Below, one piece after another: positions 18,154-29,527 of a stretch of DNA of 64,000 bases; positions within the stretch are counted from its first letter, which is position 1; each line of letters opens with the position of its first letter. The DNA lies in NCBI GenBank assembly GCA_947396885.1, contig OX377204.1, positions 44,937,139 to 45,001,138 on the forward strand, written 5' to 3'. Below the pieces are notes generated by a model. It saw nothing but the letters and a program-made list of their open reading frames with translations. It ran no database searches and was not told where the DNA came from. Made by a program: the position numbers and the translations under genes. The DNA comes from Heligmosomoides polygyrus polygyrus (Eukaryota > Nematoda > Chromadorea > Rhabditida > Heligmosomidae).

Positions 18154-18469
18154 AAGGGTTGGGGTCTCCGCACACTTTTGCGGCAACGTGGCAGCCCTAC
18201 CTATGTCTATCACTATCCATAAGTATAGGGCAGAGACGCAAAGCCAGCAGCTGGTGAGCCGCCAACGCGGCTGTGGCAATAATTACTCAAGGCATTATTG
18301 CCGCAGCAGCCGCTCTGCCACAAAAACTGATAATGATGTGATGATAATGATAATGAAACCGCTTTGGCGACGCAGTAGGGTGGCAAAGCTGGGGTTGAGT
18401 GCCTCCTACGCGGCAGTTTTGCTGCCTGCCGTGTGTCGCATTGCCGCAAAAGTGTGCGGAGGCCTTTAG
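18154..18469. mobile_element. MITE, TTAAGGCCCC family, copy 3 (diverged, enlarged)
   Basis: The ends GGTCTCCGCACACTTTTGC and GCAAAAGTGTGCGGAGGCC are inverted. The interior is twice the usual length. It holds a second hairpin (GGCAATAATTACTC...GCATTATTGCC) flanked by CGGCTGTGGCA / TGCCACA-like strings, suggesting a MITE inserted in a MITE. Confidence 0.7.
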
Positions 18470-18496
18470 GCTTTTCCTTCCATCCCTCAATGATCT

Positions 18497-18657
18497 GGGG
18501 CCGGATTCATCAACGACTAACCTGCGGGTATAAGGGGTAGAGATACCCACAATGAAGCCTGCGTCTCTGACTCTTGCGTTATCTCTGCCTGACTCTTATC
18601 TTATCTCTACCCCTTATCACCCGCATACCCACGGGTTAATTGTTGATGAATCCGGCC
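18497..18657. mobile_element. MITE, GGGGCCGGATTC family, copy 2
   Basis: GGGGCCGGATTCATCAACGA and TTGTTGATGAATCCGGCC are inverted across about 160 bases. Inner pairs GGGGTAGAGATACCCAC / CTCTACCCCTTAT repeat. Non-coding. Confidence 0.75.
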
Positions 18658-19620
18658 TCTGAAGTTCTTATACTCGGATGAGAAGTTTACGTAACCGCAA
18701 CAAGGTGCAATATTAGTTACATAACTTCTGTACAGCGGCAACCTCAACAGGCCCTGAACAATCTAACTTCTTCCAAAGATGCAGCTTTAGCAACCCTGAA
18801 GCATCGCATCGATATGGCTACAGGAATTACTTCAACTCTGCAGTTCCGTTCTGATTTGGGGAGGGAAAACCAACTTGGGTTGGTCAAAAGTGTTCCGCTT
18901 CTCTTTTCCCACGCTACTTTCTACTGGATATCACTAGCTGTCCCATGATGCGAAGGATTTTGCACAAGCCGAGCCGCTGGTCCCGAAACAAGGATTGCAC
19001 CCTCTGCTTTTCCGCCATCTGCAGATGAATGGATGGGGGCGGGGGGAGGGACCTTGAAAAGAACTTCCTCTCAGTGGTTCTCAAAGGTGGATTTCTACCT
19101 AACCGCACCAGTCTCGGGGGAAAGATGAAGAGATCCTCGTGGGCATGTGGAGACAGCGACGAGGACCGTCGAGTACAGCGCCCCCCCCCCCCCCCAACCT
19201 GCACCTGGGCAGCATGGGTGTGGATGCACCATGGGCGCCTCCATGCACAGCCAGCGGCAGACATCCACAGCTGCGGCGCAGCCGGCGGCGAGCAACTGAA
19301 CGCAGTGGCGGCCCGGCCGGAGCTGACACCGTCAACGTGTTCGAACACGCTCTTGACACGCTAGCTGCCGTGTCCACGCTTCCTCACCACGAGTCCCCAC
19401 TTGCCGAGCATGGTCCGGCTCATTTAAGTAAATACAAACAAAAGGTAAAAACAAAATAGAGCAATGAAGTAGAACATCTGCTGCTGTTGTGAGCGCCCCT
19501 TTCTTATGACATACACCGACCTCCTTGGTGCTTTGGTGTGAAGGCGATCCTCCTGATAAAAATTTCAACACTGCAGAAGGAAACCAGAGACACTTATGTA
19601 CAGTAGTAAAGTAAGAGTCG
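18658..19620. other. No supported gene; C tract
   Basis: Overlapping ORFs on both strands at 18914-19459 (up to 144 codons) are rich in Pro/Gly/Arg/Ser and are created by a 15-base C tract (19181-19195) and GC-rich sequence. No domain or splice structure is convincing. Confidence 0.4.
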
Positions 19621-19860
19621 GGGAGAGGGAGCGACTCCGGGGTGTGGCCCGACTAACGCACCCGTGTTCAAGTTACCTATCCTTGACCGACAGTTCCTTG
19701 TTCCATGCCTTGCCCGACACGAAAGCAAATAGAAGGCGGATTTGGTATCGAAAAGAGGAGATAAGATCAATTTAACGTTCGCTGTTGTGCCACGACATGT
19801 CGTGGAACCCGCCCATCCCCCTCCCCGCCCACTCGAGGTAGCATAGCGTCTTCACTCCCC
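19621..19860 (-). repeat. Decayed MITE core module
   Basis: GACTCCGGGGTGTGGCCC (about 19633) and the reversed module GGCGGATTTGGTATCGAAAAG (19737-19757), then AGATAAGATCAATTTAACG, match the core found at 8480-8525, 12930-12985, 14695-14745 and 28985-29045. No terminal repeats survive. Confidence 0.5.
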
Positions 19861-21385
19861 TGTGTACGAGGAAAGATCTATGCCAGTTTGAGCAGCTTCA
19901 ATATCCCAATCCTACAAGCGCCGTCACCAGCGCGGGTGGGGATCTCGGGAAGGGGTGATGCTCGCGGTTCGACCGTCCCACTCATGTAAACTATGATACA
20001 TCTCCTTCCCCTAGCCTGATCAACTGGTTTCAGCACCCACGTTGCTGTGCTTCTTCGTCTATTCTGCGCTTTGCCGTAAATCCCTCACAGTGATATCAGC
20101 CATTCCCGTCTATCAGTTCACTGCAGTTACGGGGAAGCCCTCCCTCGTTTATCCTGAACTCTTCCTACCTAGAAGGCTTGGAAAACCATATGCTGGAATA
20201 TCATTCGGCATCTAGGAGGTCCCCCAGCCAAAAACAGGCGGGCAAGACACCATCTTCTGGCAGGAGCAACGTCATGCAGTTGACCGGAGACGCATCACTG
20301 CACCGTTTAACTGCCATAACGTCGCCACGACTAAGTTGTGTTTTACTCCTCCATCTTCTACCCGGAATTTACTCAAAGGGCCAAATGTCGCGTCACGGTA
20401 TAAGCAGTGGGGGGGGGGGAATTTGAAGAGTGAGGGCGATGCGGCATCTGACTCGCTGCGGTTGATCTCTAAAGCAGGTATCCTTCTGTATACAAAAGAG
20501 TTAGCGCTCTCCATCTGTCCGTCCGTCTATCCGATGTCTTTCCTAGGCGTCACTCAACAGGCGTCCGGTTTCAGAAGACGTGTTACTCAGCGGTGCACAG
20601 AAAGTTTTGCGCGTTAATTTTTTTTTAACGGAAGATTGTCGTCAAATTTCTGGTAAATCATTAAATTTCGTTAAAAGTACAGTTAGCTGCAAACGATTAC
20701 GTCAAGTGAAAAAATGAAGGAAAACCTTACACTTTTCAGCTTCAACAGGTCAATCGCTAAAGTTCAAGGAAAGCAGCGTAGCTCTGCAATGTAAAATAAA
20801 AAAATCTGACATCAACAAGGTGTGGACAGCAAAATAAAGAAGTCCTCAGCAACGAATTATCTACAGCGTGTGGAGTAAGAACAGGTACGGAACTATCATT
20901 CAAGAAGGATCACCGCCAAAGCATCTTAAAATGTGCGATCAGGCAGACTCCACAGTTCCCCTTTCCTAGTTCTCTGCGAAACCGTTCTGTGTGAGTGGTC
21001 TACGAGCATATGCAATCCCGATGCGGGCACCAGCTGGCTGGTACAGAATGAATTATTAAAAGTACAATTAAACGGCCATCAGTGGAATGTTGACACGTTG
21101 TCGGACGCACGATTTTCGAGCGCCTGGTGCGTGGGACCAACATGTTTTTTGCTGCGTCGGGTCACTGCCGAAAAGGAGTGAGATGTCCGTAACGTGTTAA
21201 CGTTCAGGAAAAGTAGCCTTCAAAGTAGCCTTCCAAATTTTTATCATTAGCGTTTTTCTAAAACCGTTTGAAATACGTGCAGCAGCCGAAAACATTTTCT
21301 CTGCCTCGACAGTTCCAGGTGGCAAGCAAATATGTTCTGGGATAAGGAGGGCGGATAGGCATGTCTTACGAAGAGGTTAAAACAG
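19861..21385. other. No gene seen
   Basis: Short ORFs at 20178-20617 are overlapping and domain-free, and an 11-base G tract lies at 20409-20419. GAAGACGTGTTACTCAGCGG near 20575 resembles one unit of the 40-50-base minisatellite found at 25440, 27000 and 39060. Confidence 0.4.
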
Positions 21386-21387
21386 TA

Positions 21388-24300
21388 CAGTACCGTCGGT
21401 AAACGTTCGCCAAAACGCGGCCGGCGGCGGATTAATCCGCCGTTTCTGCCGCCTTGTCATAACTCTCTTCAAAGTCAATTAAATTCAATGAAATGCACAT
21501 TGTTGGATTCAGAACAACATGACCTACCCAGTAACGTAAAAATCTTGACAAGATTCTAGAATTTTTGGGTTCGAGATGACCTAGATTAGTCGAGCCCGTA
21601 ATTGTCTTGACCTGACCAACATTCGCTACTGAGTCTCGCCTAATTGTGCCCCTTGGCTCAAATGGATCTGCCCAGTAGAATTTTTAAATTTTTAAACGGT
21701 GTCGAAAATGTATTTCATGTCAATTTTAAGTTTTGCCTCATCATGGCGACCTATTTGATATCAAATTTGACTAGTTTGGCCCCAAATTCGTCATACCATG
21801 CATTCCCAACTGTCGATTTTTTCCATTTTTGCTAATTAGTTACGACCGAATCACTTTTGTTCTAGGGCTGATTTTTGCCAAGTTTCCTGTTATAAGGTGT
21901 GGATTACAACTACAGGTTTCAGGTTTAATTTGACCAAAGGTAATATAGTAATCATCCACCAAAGTGGCAGTGCATCAGGGTACCAATGAGACACGTCCTG
22001 CAAAGGCTACTTCGCTCGTGTAGATCTGTGTCTCCACGATCAGCATAAAAGCTGGATATGTGGTCAGACATCATGCAGAGATGCTGCCCCCACAAATACG
22101 ACGAAGCTGGCAGCTCACGTCTCGCAGTATCACTCCTTCAAAAGGGCAGCTTTCTTCTAGTTTGACCATGAGACTCAACACCGACGTCTGTCGAAATCTC
22201 ACAGAAGAGTCCCTACCATTTAGCAAAGCCCATATTTGCAATATCTTTCGAAAAATTTCACTCGACCTCAATCTAATTTATTACTTGGGATGAGTCAAGC
22301 ACTGGAGTCCAGACTGTTGCTGTAATTGCAGTGACCTGACCTGCCCTACCAGGCATCTTCTTTGGACATACAATCTCTCTTCCCACAATTCACACGAGCC
22401 CTACGCAGGGTGAGGCTTGCGGTTCGAGAATCAGAAGGGTCCTACTGTGACGTCTTTTTTTTTGTGGTGGGGCGTCGTACTCTCTCTTCATTTCGGCGGA
22501 GTTAATTGTATTTTTTCGGAGTTTCTTCTACTTCAAAGAACTCAACTCTTTTATTTTTGGCGGTCTTCAAATTAGCTTGGTCCGCTTCAATTTTCGCAGA
22601 TTGTACCAGGATTTTATGAACACGACACATTTTTCTACCTGAAGCAACCATTTTTCTACCAAACATCTGCAATCGAAATTGTACTCTATAAAATATCGAG
22701 TGTTAATTACTAACGACGACTCAAGTGCTTTCCTTAGAAATGTTTTTTGAACTGCTCTTAACGCGGTAAAAAAACAAGTTCATCCGCCGCGAGTTTCGAT
22801 ATGATTTAGGGGGTCGTCTACAAAATTCTGTTGTTTATGAAAACAAAGTGGTTTCCTACCTAAAGCATACAACACATATAGAAGAAATTTTGCATCAAAT
22901 AGACCCAAGTTTTGCTCGATATACAGCGAAAAGATCATGGATTTCTGAAACGACCTTCAATATGATATGGTGCCTCGATTTTTCCCATTCGCAAAAAAAA
23001 AAGTGTTCGAGTAATAGAACCCCACTGGTCGCATAGAAGATCGCTGCATAATAACTTGATTTTTTAATGCACAAAGCTTTAAAGTCTTTCCTTCGGACAT
23101 GAGAAAAACTATTTCCGTGACGTGTTAATCCTTCGAATAGACCATCGAAGTCAGAGATCGCGGTTGTCTTAAACTGTCATAAATCGAAGAGCTTTTGGAA
23201 ACGCTGGAAAAAACAGTAGCGTATTGAAAACCAGTGTTTAGAAATTAGGTAAAAAGTAGACTCTACGACCTAAAAAAAAGCTTTCAAAAGTGAAATCTTC
23301 AATATGATTAGGAGGCTAGATTTTTGGCCGAAAATCGGCCAAAAGTCGAACCCCCTAATCAAATCGAAGATCGTATCGGAAAAGCGTTGATCGTACCGGA
23401 ATTTTTTTACTGTATGTCACTTAGAGCTTAAATTTTTGTGGGATACATATTCGTTCCCTGGTGTTATTTTCTACAGATGGAATAAATTATTTCCGTGACA
23501 AGTCAATCCTTCGGTTTCGACTCGGTCATAGATTCGAAGAGCGGTTCAAAAAACTTTTTGAGGAAAAGACTTAAATCATTATTAGTAATTAACACTCGAT
23601 ATTTTATTGAGTACAAAATGGTTAGTGTGAGTAGTGAGAGGAGAGAGGCAGTGATTGTATGTCCAAAGAAGATGCCTGGTAGGGCAGGTCAGGTCACTGC
23701 AATTACAGCAACAGTCTGGACTCCAGTGCTCGGCTCATCCCAAGTAATAAATTAGATTGAGGTCGAGTGAAATTTTTCGAAAGATATTGCAAATATGGGC
23801 TTTGCTAAATGGTAGGGACTCTTCTGTGAGATTTCGACAGACGTCGGTGTTGAGTCTCATGGTCAAACTAGAAGAAAGCTGCCCTTTTGAAGGAGTGATA
23901 CTGCGAGACGTGAGCTGCCAGCTTCGTCGTATTTGTGGGGGCAGCATCTCTGCATGATGTCTGACCACATATCCAGCTTTTATGCTGATCGTGGAGACAC
24001 AGATCTACACGAGCGAAGTAGCCTTTGCAGGACGTGTCTCATTGGTACCCTGATGCACTGCCACTTTGGTGGATGATTACTATATTACCTTTGGTCAAAT
24101 TAAACCTGAAACCTGTAGTTGTAATCCACACCTTATAACAGGAAACTTGGCAAAAATCAGCCCTAGAACAAAAGTGATTCGGTCGTAACTAATTAGCAAA
24201 AATGGAAAAAATCGACAGTTGGGAATGCATGGTATGACGAATTTGGGGCCAAACTAGTCAAATTTGATATCAAATAGGTCGCCATGATGAGGCAAAACCT

Positions 24301-24640
24301 AAAATTGACATGAAATACATTTTCGACACCGTTTAAAAATTTAAAAATTCTACTGGGCAGATCCATTTGAGCCAAGGGGCATAATTAGGCGAGACTCAGT
24401 AGCGAATGTTGGTCAGGTCAAGACAATTACGGGCTCGACTAATCTAGGTCATCTCAAACCCAAAAATTCTAGAATCCTGTCAAGATTTTTACGCCACTGG
24501 GTAGGTCATGTTGTTCTGAATCCAACAATGTGCATTTCATTGAATTTAATTGAATTTGAAGAGAGTTATGACAAGGCGGCAGAAACGGCGGATTAATCCG
24601 CCGCCGGCCGCGTTTTGGCGAACGTTTACCGACGGTACTG
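21388..24640. mobile_element. Foldback (long-TIR) element with ~1-kb arms, TA target duplication
   Basis: The left arm (21388-22376) and right arm (23652-24640) are near-identical inverted copies about 990 bases long, starting CAGTACCGTCGGTAAACG and ending with its complement. TA flanks both ends (21386-21387, 24641-24642). The 1.27-kb loop has no transposase ORF. CAGT-type ends with a TA duplication are typical of Tc1/mariner-like elements, and C. elegans has long-armed relatives (Tc3, Tc6). I infer a non-autonomous member. ORFs at 21644-22293 recur in mirror image at 23735-24375 only because the arms are inverted copies. Confidence 0.88.
22377..23651. repeat. Loop of foldback element, related to the palindromic hAT-like family
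   Basis: The loop contains ACTCTATAAAATATCGAGTG (22683) and, inverted, ACTCGATATTTTATTGAGTA (23591). It also has TTTCCGTGACAAGTCAATCC (23490), close to TTCCGTGACAAGTCCATCC at 48255 and 58355. So part of the loop derives from, or shares ancestry with, the 46069-48760 family. Confidence 0.6.
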
Positions 24641-24701
24641 TATCCTTGTGGTCTGACGTGCTTTGGGGCTTGGCGAAGAAATTCTAGCTCCGAAATGCAT
24701 T

Positions 24702-25152
24702 CGTCATCGTCATTTTCCATAGCGTTTGTCCCCTTTGATGGCGGGATCCTCTCTTCTGGTTTGGTGACGCAATTTCTCCCGATAAAACGCTTGGTCGGGA
24801 TGGACACAAGCTACCTTTAAGTCCATATACAACGTATCTAGCCAACGTTGCTTCAGGCGTCCTCTGGTCCGTTTTCCAGGGATTCAGGCCAATCTTACAG
24901 ACGGTGTTGTCGTTAGCGCGAAAGACATGACCGCGGCATCGTAGACGGGCTTCGCGCAAGGTGTTGGCTGTCGGGGCGACACCGAACTTTTGTCGTATGG
25001 TGTCATTGCGAAGGCCAATCGTCCAATCGCGTTACTCCAGCCGTCCACCTTAGCATTTTCGATTCCATTACACTGAGGCGGCTTTCAATTTTTTCGTCAC
25101 GGGCCAGCACTCAGCACCGTACGTCGCTACTGGCGAATGACTGCTCTATACA
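24702..25152 (-). pseudogene. RTE LINE remnant (lineage A), 3' end only
   Basis: Minus-strand translation in shifting frames gives FGVAPTANTLREARLRCRGH and then a K/R-rich tail, matching the C-terminal part of the RTE at 8672-11650. The tail is TGACGATGACGA-like. An 18-base duplication, CTAGCTCC(G/A)AAATGCATT, flanks it (24684-24701 and 25153-25170), so it is a complete 5'-truncated insertion. Frameshifts disable it. Confidence 0.8.
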
Positions 25153-25170
25153 CTAGCTCCAAAATGCATT

Positions 25171-25600
25171 ATTTCCAAAATTTCAAAAACAAATTATGAA
25201 AACATTAAAATATTCTTGCTGATTTCAATAATTTTTTTTAGGAACAGTCCTAATCGACAGGATGAGGCCTGCAACATTAGTGAAGACTGAGGGTTAGAGT
25301 GATAAACTCACCAAAAAAAGCCCGTTAAAAATTCCGTTAATTTATAAAAATTTCCGTCAAAGCGGGATTTTAACGAAAACTGCCGTTAATTCGTTAAATT
25401 CGAATCGCTAACCGTTAAACGCGCACCATGGTGTCATCAACGTCGCGCAAGGGACGTGTATTTTCAAAAGACGTGTCGCGGACGTCGTTTAACGGCGTAC
25501 GGAATCAGAAGACGTGTCACCGATGTCGCGCAATGAGCGTGCGGATTTAGAAGACGTGTCACCGATTTCAGTAAGGGGGGGGCGGACCCCAATAAAGTAA
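25171..25600. repeat. Minisatellite with ~40-50-base units (GAAGACGTGTC type)
   Basis: Irregular units contain RGAAGACGTGTCACCGATGTCGCGCAA (variant copies near 25470, 25510 and 25550). They are preceded by a patch rich in CGTTAA strings (25318-25420) that resembles 20605-20690. The array resumes after CR1 copy D, which appears to have been inserted in it. Confidence 0.6.
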
Positions 25601-26916
25601 TGAAATAAAATAATGAAAAAGCACGTTTTAGAATACATCGAAAAAAGTGGAGTAATTTCTGAAAATCAATTTGGATTTATGAAAGGCAGATCAGTCGAAA
25701 CTGCGGTGCTCACTTCGCTAAACGACTGGACTGCTGCCGTTGAAAGAGGTAATCGTACCGATGTTGTGTATTTTGATTTTTCGAAAGCTTTCGACAAGGT
25801 TCCAGTAGATAAGCTGCTTATAAAAATGGAAATGGCCGGTATCCATCCTATGATTCGGGCTTGGATCCAGAGTTTCCTCACGGGAAGAACCTATCAGGTC
25901 AAAGTAAGACAAGAGTATTCAAGCATGTATTCTGCTCACAGTGGTGTGCCTCAAGGCGGGGTTCTATCACCACTCTTGTTTCTCTTATATACATTCGAGC
26001 TACCAGCTAAAATTGCTCGACTTGGGGCTGCCTGCAAAATGTGCGCTGACGACATAAAAATTTATAAAGAGATCGAGAATGTTCAAGACTGTCGTGTGAT
26101 GCAGTCAGCGATCGAATGCGTGGATGAGTGGGCAAAAATATGGGAGCTACCTCTTGCTCCAGAAAAATCTTGTAGTTTTACAGTCGGAACAATTTTATGA
26201 GCACTATAGAGTGTTGGTTAAGAAAGCAAATTTCCGAACTTATAGCTTATTTAAGATATTAAAAACGAGCGACTTGCAGACGCTCTTGCGAGCTTACAAA
26301 ATTTACGTGCGGCCCATTGTAGAATGTGGCACAACCGTGTTCAACCCCACCAAAAAGAAGGATATCGGTTTGTTGGAAAGCGTTCAGAATAATTATACAC
26401 GTAAGCTGTTTATGAGATGTTATGAACTTCATTATTGTGATTTGCCAAATGGATCCACTAGAGCAAAGTTGCTTGGTCTTCCTGGTCTGTGTTCCAGAAG
26501 AAAAAAGGCCGATTTGCTCATGTTGATAAACATTCTGACTAAAACCGTTGCAGTTGACCCACTGCCATTCTTCAAGTCTCCGCTATCTAGAAATAGAAAA
26601 GAGAAACTTAGAATCTATGTCTCTGTTGCAAGGACGCAGACTAGGTCAAGCTTCCTCACCTATAGGAATCTCAGGGAGCTCAACTGCTTGCTTGGTGAAT
26701 CCGAAAATGTCACACAGATGTCACTCCCGGCTCTCAAGTCATTTATTGCTCGTAGATTTCTCCTTTTAAGCTAATTTGGCGTTGTATTTTATCTGGCGAT
26801 CATTTCTTGAGTCTTGATTTGATATGACCTGGTTTCGTTTGATTTCCTTTCTTTTATGTTAATCCACGTGTATTCTATGACACGTCTTTGAATAAATAAA
26901 TAAATAAATAAATAAA
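25600..26916 (+). mobile_element. CR1-type LINE, copy D, 5'-truncated
   Basis: RT part followed by a short 3' UTR and an (ATAA)n tail (26891-26916). It interrupts the minisatellite present on both sides. Confidence 0.8.
25613..26774 (+). pseudogene. CR1-type reverse transcriptase, internally deleted
   Basis: The first frame (25613-26200) has FMKGRSVETA, YFDFSKAFDKVP with the catalytic Asp, SGVPQGGVLSPLLF and CKMCADDIKIYK (YADD changed to CADD). About 45 codons are then missing relative to copy A, and the frame shifts. The second frame (to 26774) has the thumb: RKLFMRCYELHY and LGLPGLCSRR. Truncation, deletion and a changed motif make it inactive. Confidence 0.85.
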
Positions 26917-27160
26917 GGGGGATCAGCAATTGGTGATCAGTAAAGGGGGATCAACGTGTGGAGTCGGGGCTCAGCAAATTTGTCACAGGCGTTATGCAAC
27001 ATGCGTCCGGATTCAGAAGACGGGACGCAGACGTCGTTCAACGTACGTACAGAAGACGTACTACAGAAGTCATGCGACGTGTGTCGAGATGTAGAACACG
27101 TGTCATAGACTTCGTTGCAACGTCGTGACACGTGCGTCAAGACTCGGCAAATGTGACTAC
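26917..27160. repeat. Minisatellite continuation
   Basis: AGTAAAGGGGGATCAACG followed by irregular units such as GGATTCAGAAGACGGGACGC and AGAACACGTGTCATAGAC. Same family as 25440-25575, 37760-37890 and 39055-39330. Confidence 0.55.
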
Positions 27161-27485
27161 AGGAATCGGAGTATTATTGCCGTCAGACAGTTAACGGTAT
27201 CGAGCTCTCGATCACTACCGATTGATTTTAACTATATTTCTGTAGATTAAGCTCTTCGGATTGGGACTCCCACGATATTTCTCGAAACGTAGAGAACGTA
27301 GAATTTGCGTACATGCGATAGAGGTGGGGAGGGCGATAGTCGACTCTGCGCTACCATACCTCGAGAATAATTTGCGCGCGTGCGATGGAGGTAAGTGGGG
27401 AGGGGGGGGGGGGATTTGGATAGGCGATTCTGCACTACTCAGACAATCGTAAGGGTGGACCGCCACACCTCAAACGAGTTATGTA
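27161..27485. other. No gene; local inverted duplication and G tract
   Basis: GCGATAGAGGTGGGGAGGGC and GCGATGGAGGTAAGTGGGG lie 66 bases apart, a small tandem duplication. A 12-base G tract is at 27402-27413. No coding evidence. Confidence 0.4.
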
Positions 27486-27489
27486 CTCA

Positions 27490-27760
27490 CAAGGGAACTG
27501 CCTGAACGGTATGCAGAAACGACAAGAACGAGTACTATAGGGAGATCCCCGTCCTCCAAATAGTAACAGAAGATGTTTTATTTTTGCCGACTCCTCGAGG
27601 CGAACGAGTATGAGGGTGTAATGGTTAAGGGTCCGCAGAGCGGGCTTACCACGGCAGTGCAAGATGCCGGTGCCGTGGAATTGGTGGGGCAGTGGTAGAG
27701 GGGCTGCCTCGTGAGGTCGCGGGTTCGGTTGCCATACTACGCTGCGCTTTTGCACTTTTA
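27490..27760 (+). repeat. Dispersed repeat ending in a tRNA-like segment
   Basis: The left part TATAGGGAGATCCCC followed by TGTTTTATTTTTGCCGA matches 36420-36480 and the reverse of 37560-37600. The right part has an A-box-like GGGGCAGTGGTAGAGG (27684) and a B-box-like CGGGTTCGGTTGCC (27720), giving a tRNA-like profile. It ends GCGCTTTTGCAC. It is likely a tRNA-related short interspersed repeat, not a functional tRNA: I cannot fold a full cloverleaf. Confidence 0.5.
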
Positions 27761-28212
27761 CCATAGTATCAGATTTCCATAGATTTCCATATCTGAACTT
27801 GTTTTTGGAGTTTGATACGGTAAGTTGTTTTTACTACTTATTATTTGTCGACATCTCGTGATTCACCAGAAATGTCCGAAATATGCCAAATGCGATTTTA
27901 TATGAAACTTGTACTCCAATAAATTGTTCTCATTCTCAATGTAAGCAAATTTGAAGCAGGAACAACATGAAACAGCGGCAGAAAGCCAGTAGAATGCTTC
28001 AAATGCAATTTATTAGTGTCGGTGAGGTGAGTACCTCAAGTGTACTCACAGATTAGGAGGGGACACGACGATATGATCTTCAACTTGACCTACCACCTCA
28101 ATCAATATTGTCGCCTCTGTTACGCTCACAAAGTCGCGCAGTCATAACAAGCTGCTGCCGCCAACACTGCCTCTACAATGTTTGCTAATCCTCGATTGGT
28201 CATTCACCTACT

Positions 28213-28483
28213 GACACTGAAGTGCTGATCTCCACTAGATGTTGTTCCTTCGAGAGATGAGATGAAGCTGGCGGAAAGAATAGTAAGTATCCTACAGGAT
28301 TTCGATCTGCGACTGCGAGCTGGGATTCGACGAAGTGGAGAAGTTGGAGGTAGTGGAAGAAGAGGACCACGAGTTGAACCAGGAAAGGATTGTGCCGGAG
28401 TCACGACGCCACTAACCAGTAAAGGCACTATCACGTTCTTGGGAGGACAGATCGTTTCGGAGGAAAAGGTTTGGCTATACTAG
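28213..28483 (+). pseudogene. Coding-like segment, unknown family
   Basis: The frame reads HLLTLK, stop, SPL...PSR, KLAERIVSIL, then an Arg/Gly-rich stretch to VSEEKVWLY. A second locus, 37097-37320, reads HLLTLKWGPPL, PSREDIKLPERMASIL in the same order. Conservation of amino acids in spite of base differences suggests a real former coding exon of a duplicated gene or element. I do not recognise the family. Here a TGA interrupts the frame and a MITE sits 5 bases downstream. Confidence 0.4.
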
Positions 28484-28488
28484 GATTG

Positions 28489-29466
28489 GGTACTATTGTA
28501 CTTTTGGTACCCCACTTAATCTTGTTCAAAATAGGTCTACTAGGGGTAATCTGCCATGGGAAGAACGAATATCATAGTCGTTTATTGCGGAAATGTCTTA
28601 TAAGCCCGCTATATTAAGTTGGAATCGCCCAAGGCCTTGCGAAATAGCGGGCGCTGGTAAGAGACGCAGAGACTCCGCCCCCTACCAGCACGCATTCGCG
28701 GCCGTCTCGAGTGGGGGGGGGGGGGGGTTTCCATAGTATGCCGTGGCGCGCAGGCGTAGCGACTAGATACTCGCAGCGAATTAAATGCGGCGCAATGTGA
28801 CTATGGAGGGGTCGGATAACTGGGCCACACCCCGGAGTCCCTTCCCTTGCCCAAATCTGTGCTCTCCTCCGCGTCAGCGGAGGGTAGCACAGAACAGATT
28901 CTCTGTTGCTAAATTTGCTTTCAAATTTTGGGCAAGGGAAGGGACTCCGGGGTGTGGCCCAGTTATCCAACCCCTCCATAGTCACACTGCGCCTTAAATG
29001 CAGTCTTATCTCCTCGTTTCGATTACAGATTCGGATCTTATTTTCTTCCGAATACGGCAAGAGAGGGACCTCTAGGATGAAGGCAATTTTAACACGGGTG
29101 TCCTAGTGGGCCCACACCCCGGAGTCCCATCCCCTGTCTAATTATGTGCTCTCCTCCGCGTGAGCGGAAGAGAGCACACAACAGAGCTTTCAAGCCTTTT
29201 CGAGATTTCAAGGCTTAGGCCCTGGTTAATCTCTGCTGCAGGCTAGGGGCGGCGAAATAGTGCGCACCGTTAGGAGGCGGGGTCTCTGCGTCTCTTATCA
29301 GCGCGCGCTATCTCGCAAGGCCTTAGGCAATTAGAGCTTAATATGACGGGCTTATAAGGCATTTCCGCAAAAAACGACTATGATATTCGTTATTCCCATG
29401 GCAGACTACCCCTAGTAGACCTATTTTGAACAAGATTAAGTGGGGTACCAAAAGTACAATAGTACC
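28489..29466. mobile_element. MITE, GGTACTATTG family, copy 2
   Basis: GGTACTATTGTACTTTTGGT and its complement bound 978 bases, with CTAGGATTG repeated directly (28480-28488, 29467-29475). The arms extend over 250 bases (CCCCACTTAATCTTGTTC, GGCGGGGTCTCTGCGTCTC). The centre has a 15-base G tract (28713-28727), two TGTGCTCTCC hairpins (28857-28891, 29146-29180) and the module TGCAGTCTTATCTCC...GATTACAGATTCGG. Duplication length reads 9 here and 8 in copy 1, so the superfamily is uncertain (hAT-like or MULE-like). Confidence 0.85.
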
Positions 29467-29527
29467 CTAGGATTGTTATCCTATACAAGTTTGGGAACTG
29501 GGAAAGGTGGACTGGACTGCGACTCCA

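Noticed and set aside
18914..19459. Pro/Gly/Arg-rich ORFs of 92-144 codons on both strands
   Set aside because: Produced by GC-rich sequence and a 15-base C tract; no conserved motif and no preferred strand.
21644..24375. Matching ORFs at 21644-22293 (+) and 23735-24375 (-) as a duplicated gene
   Set aside because: They are the same sequence in the two inverted arms of a foldback element; no domain.
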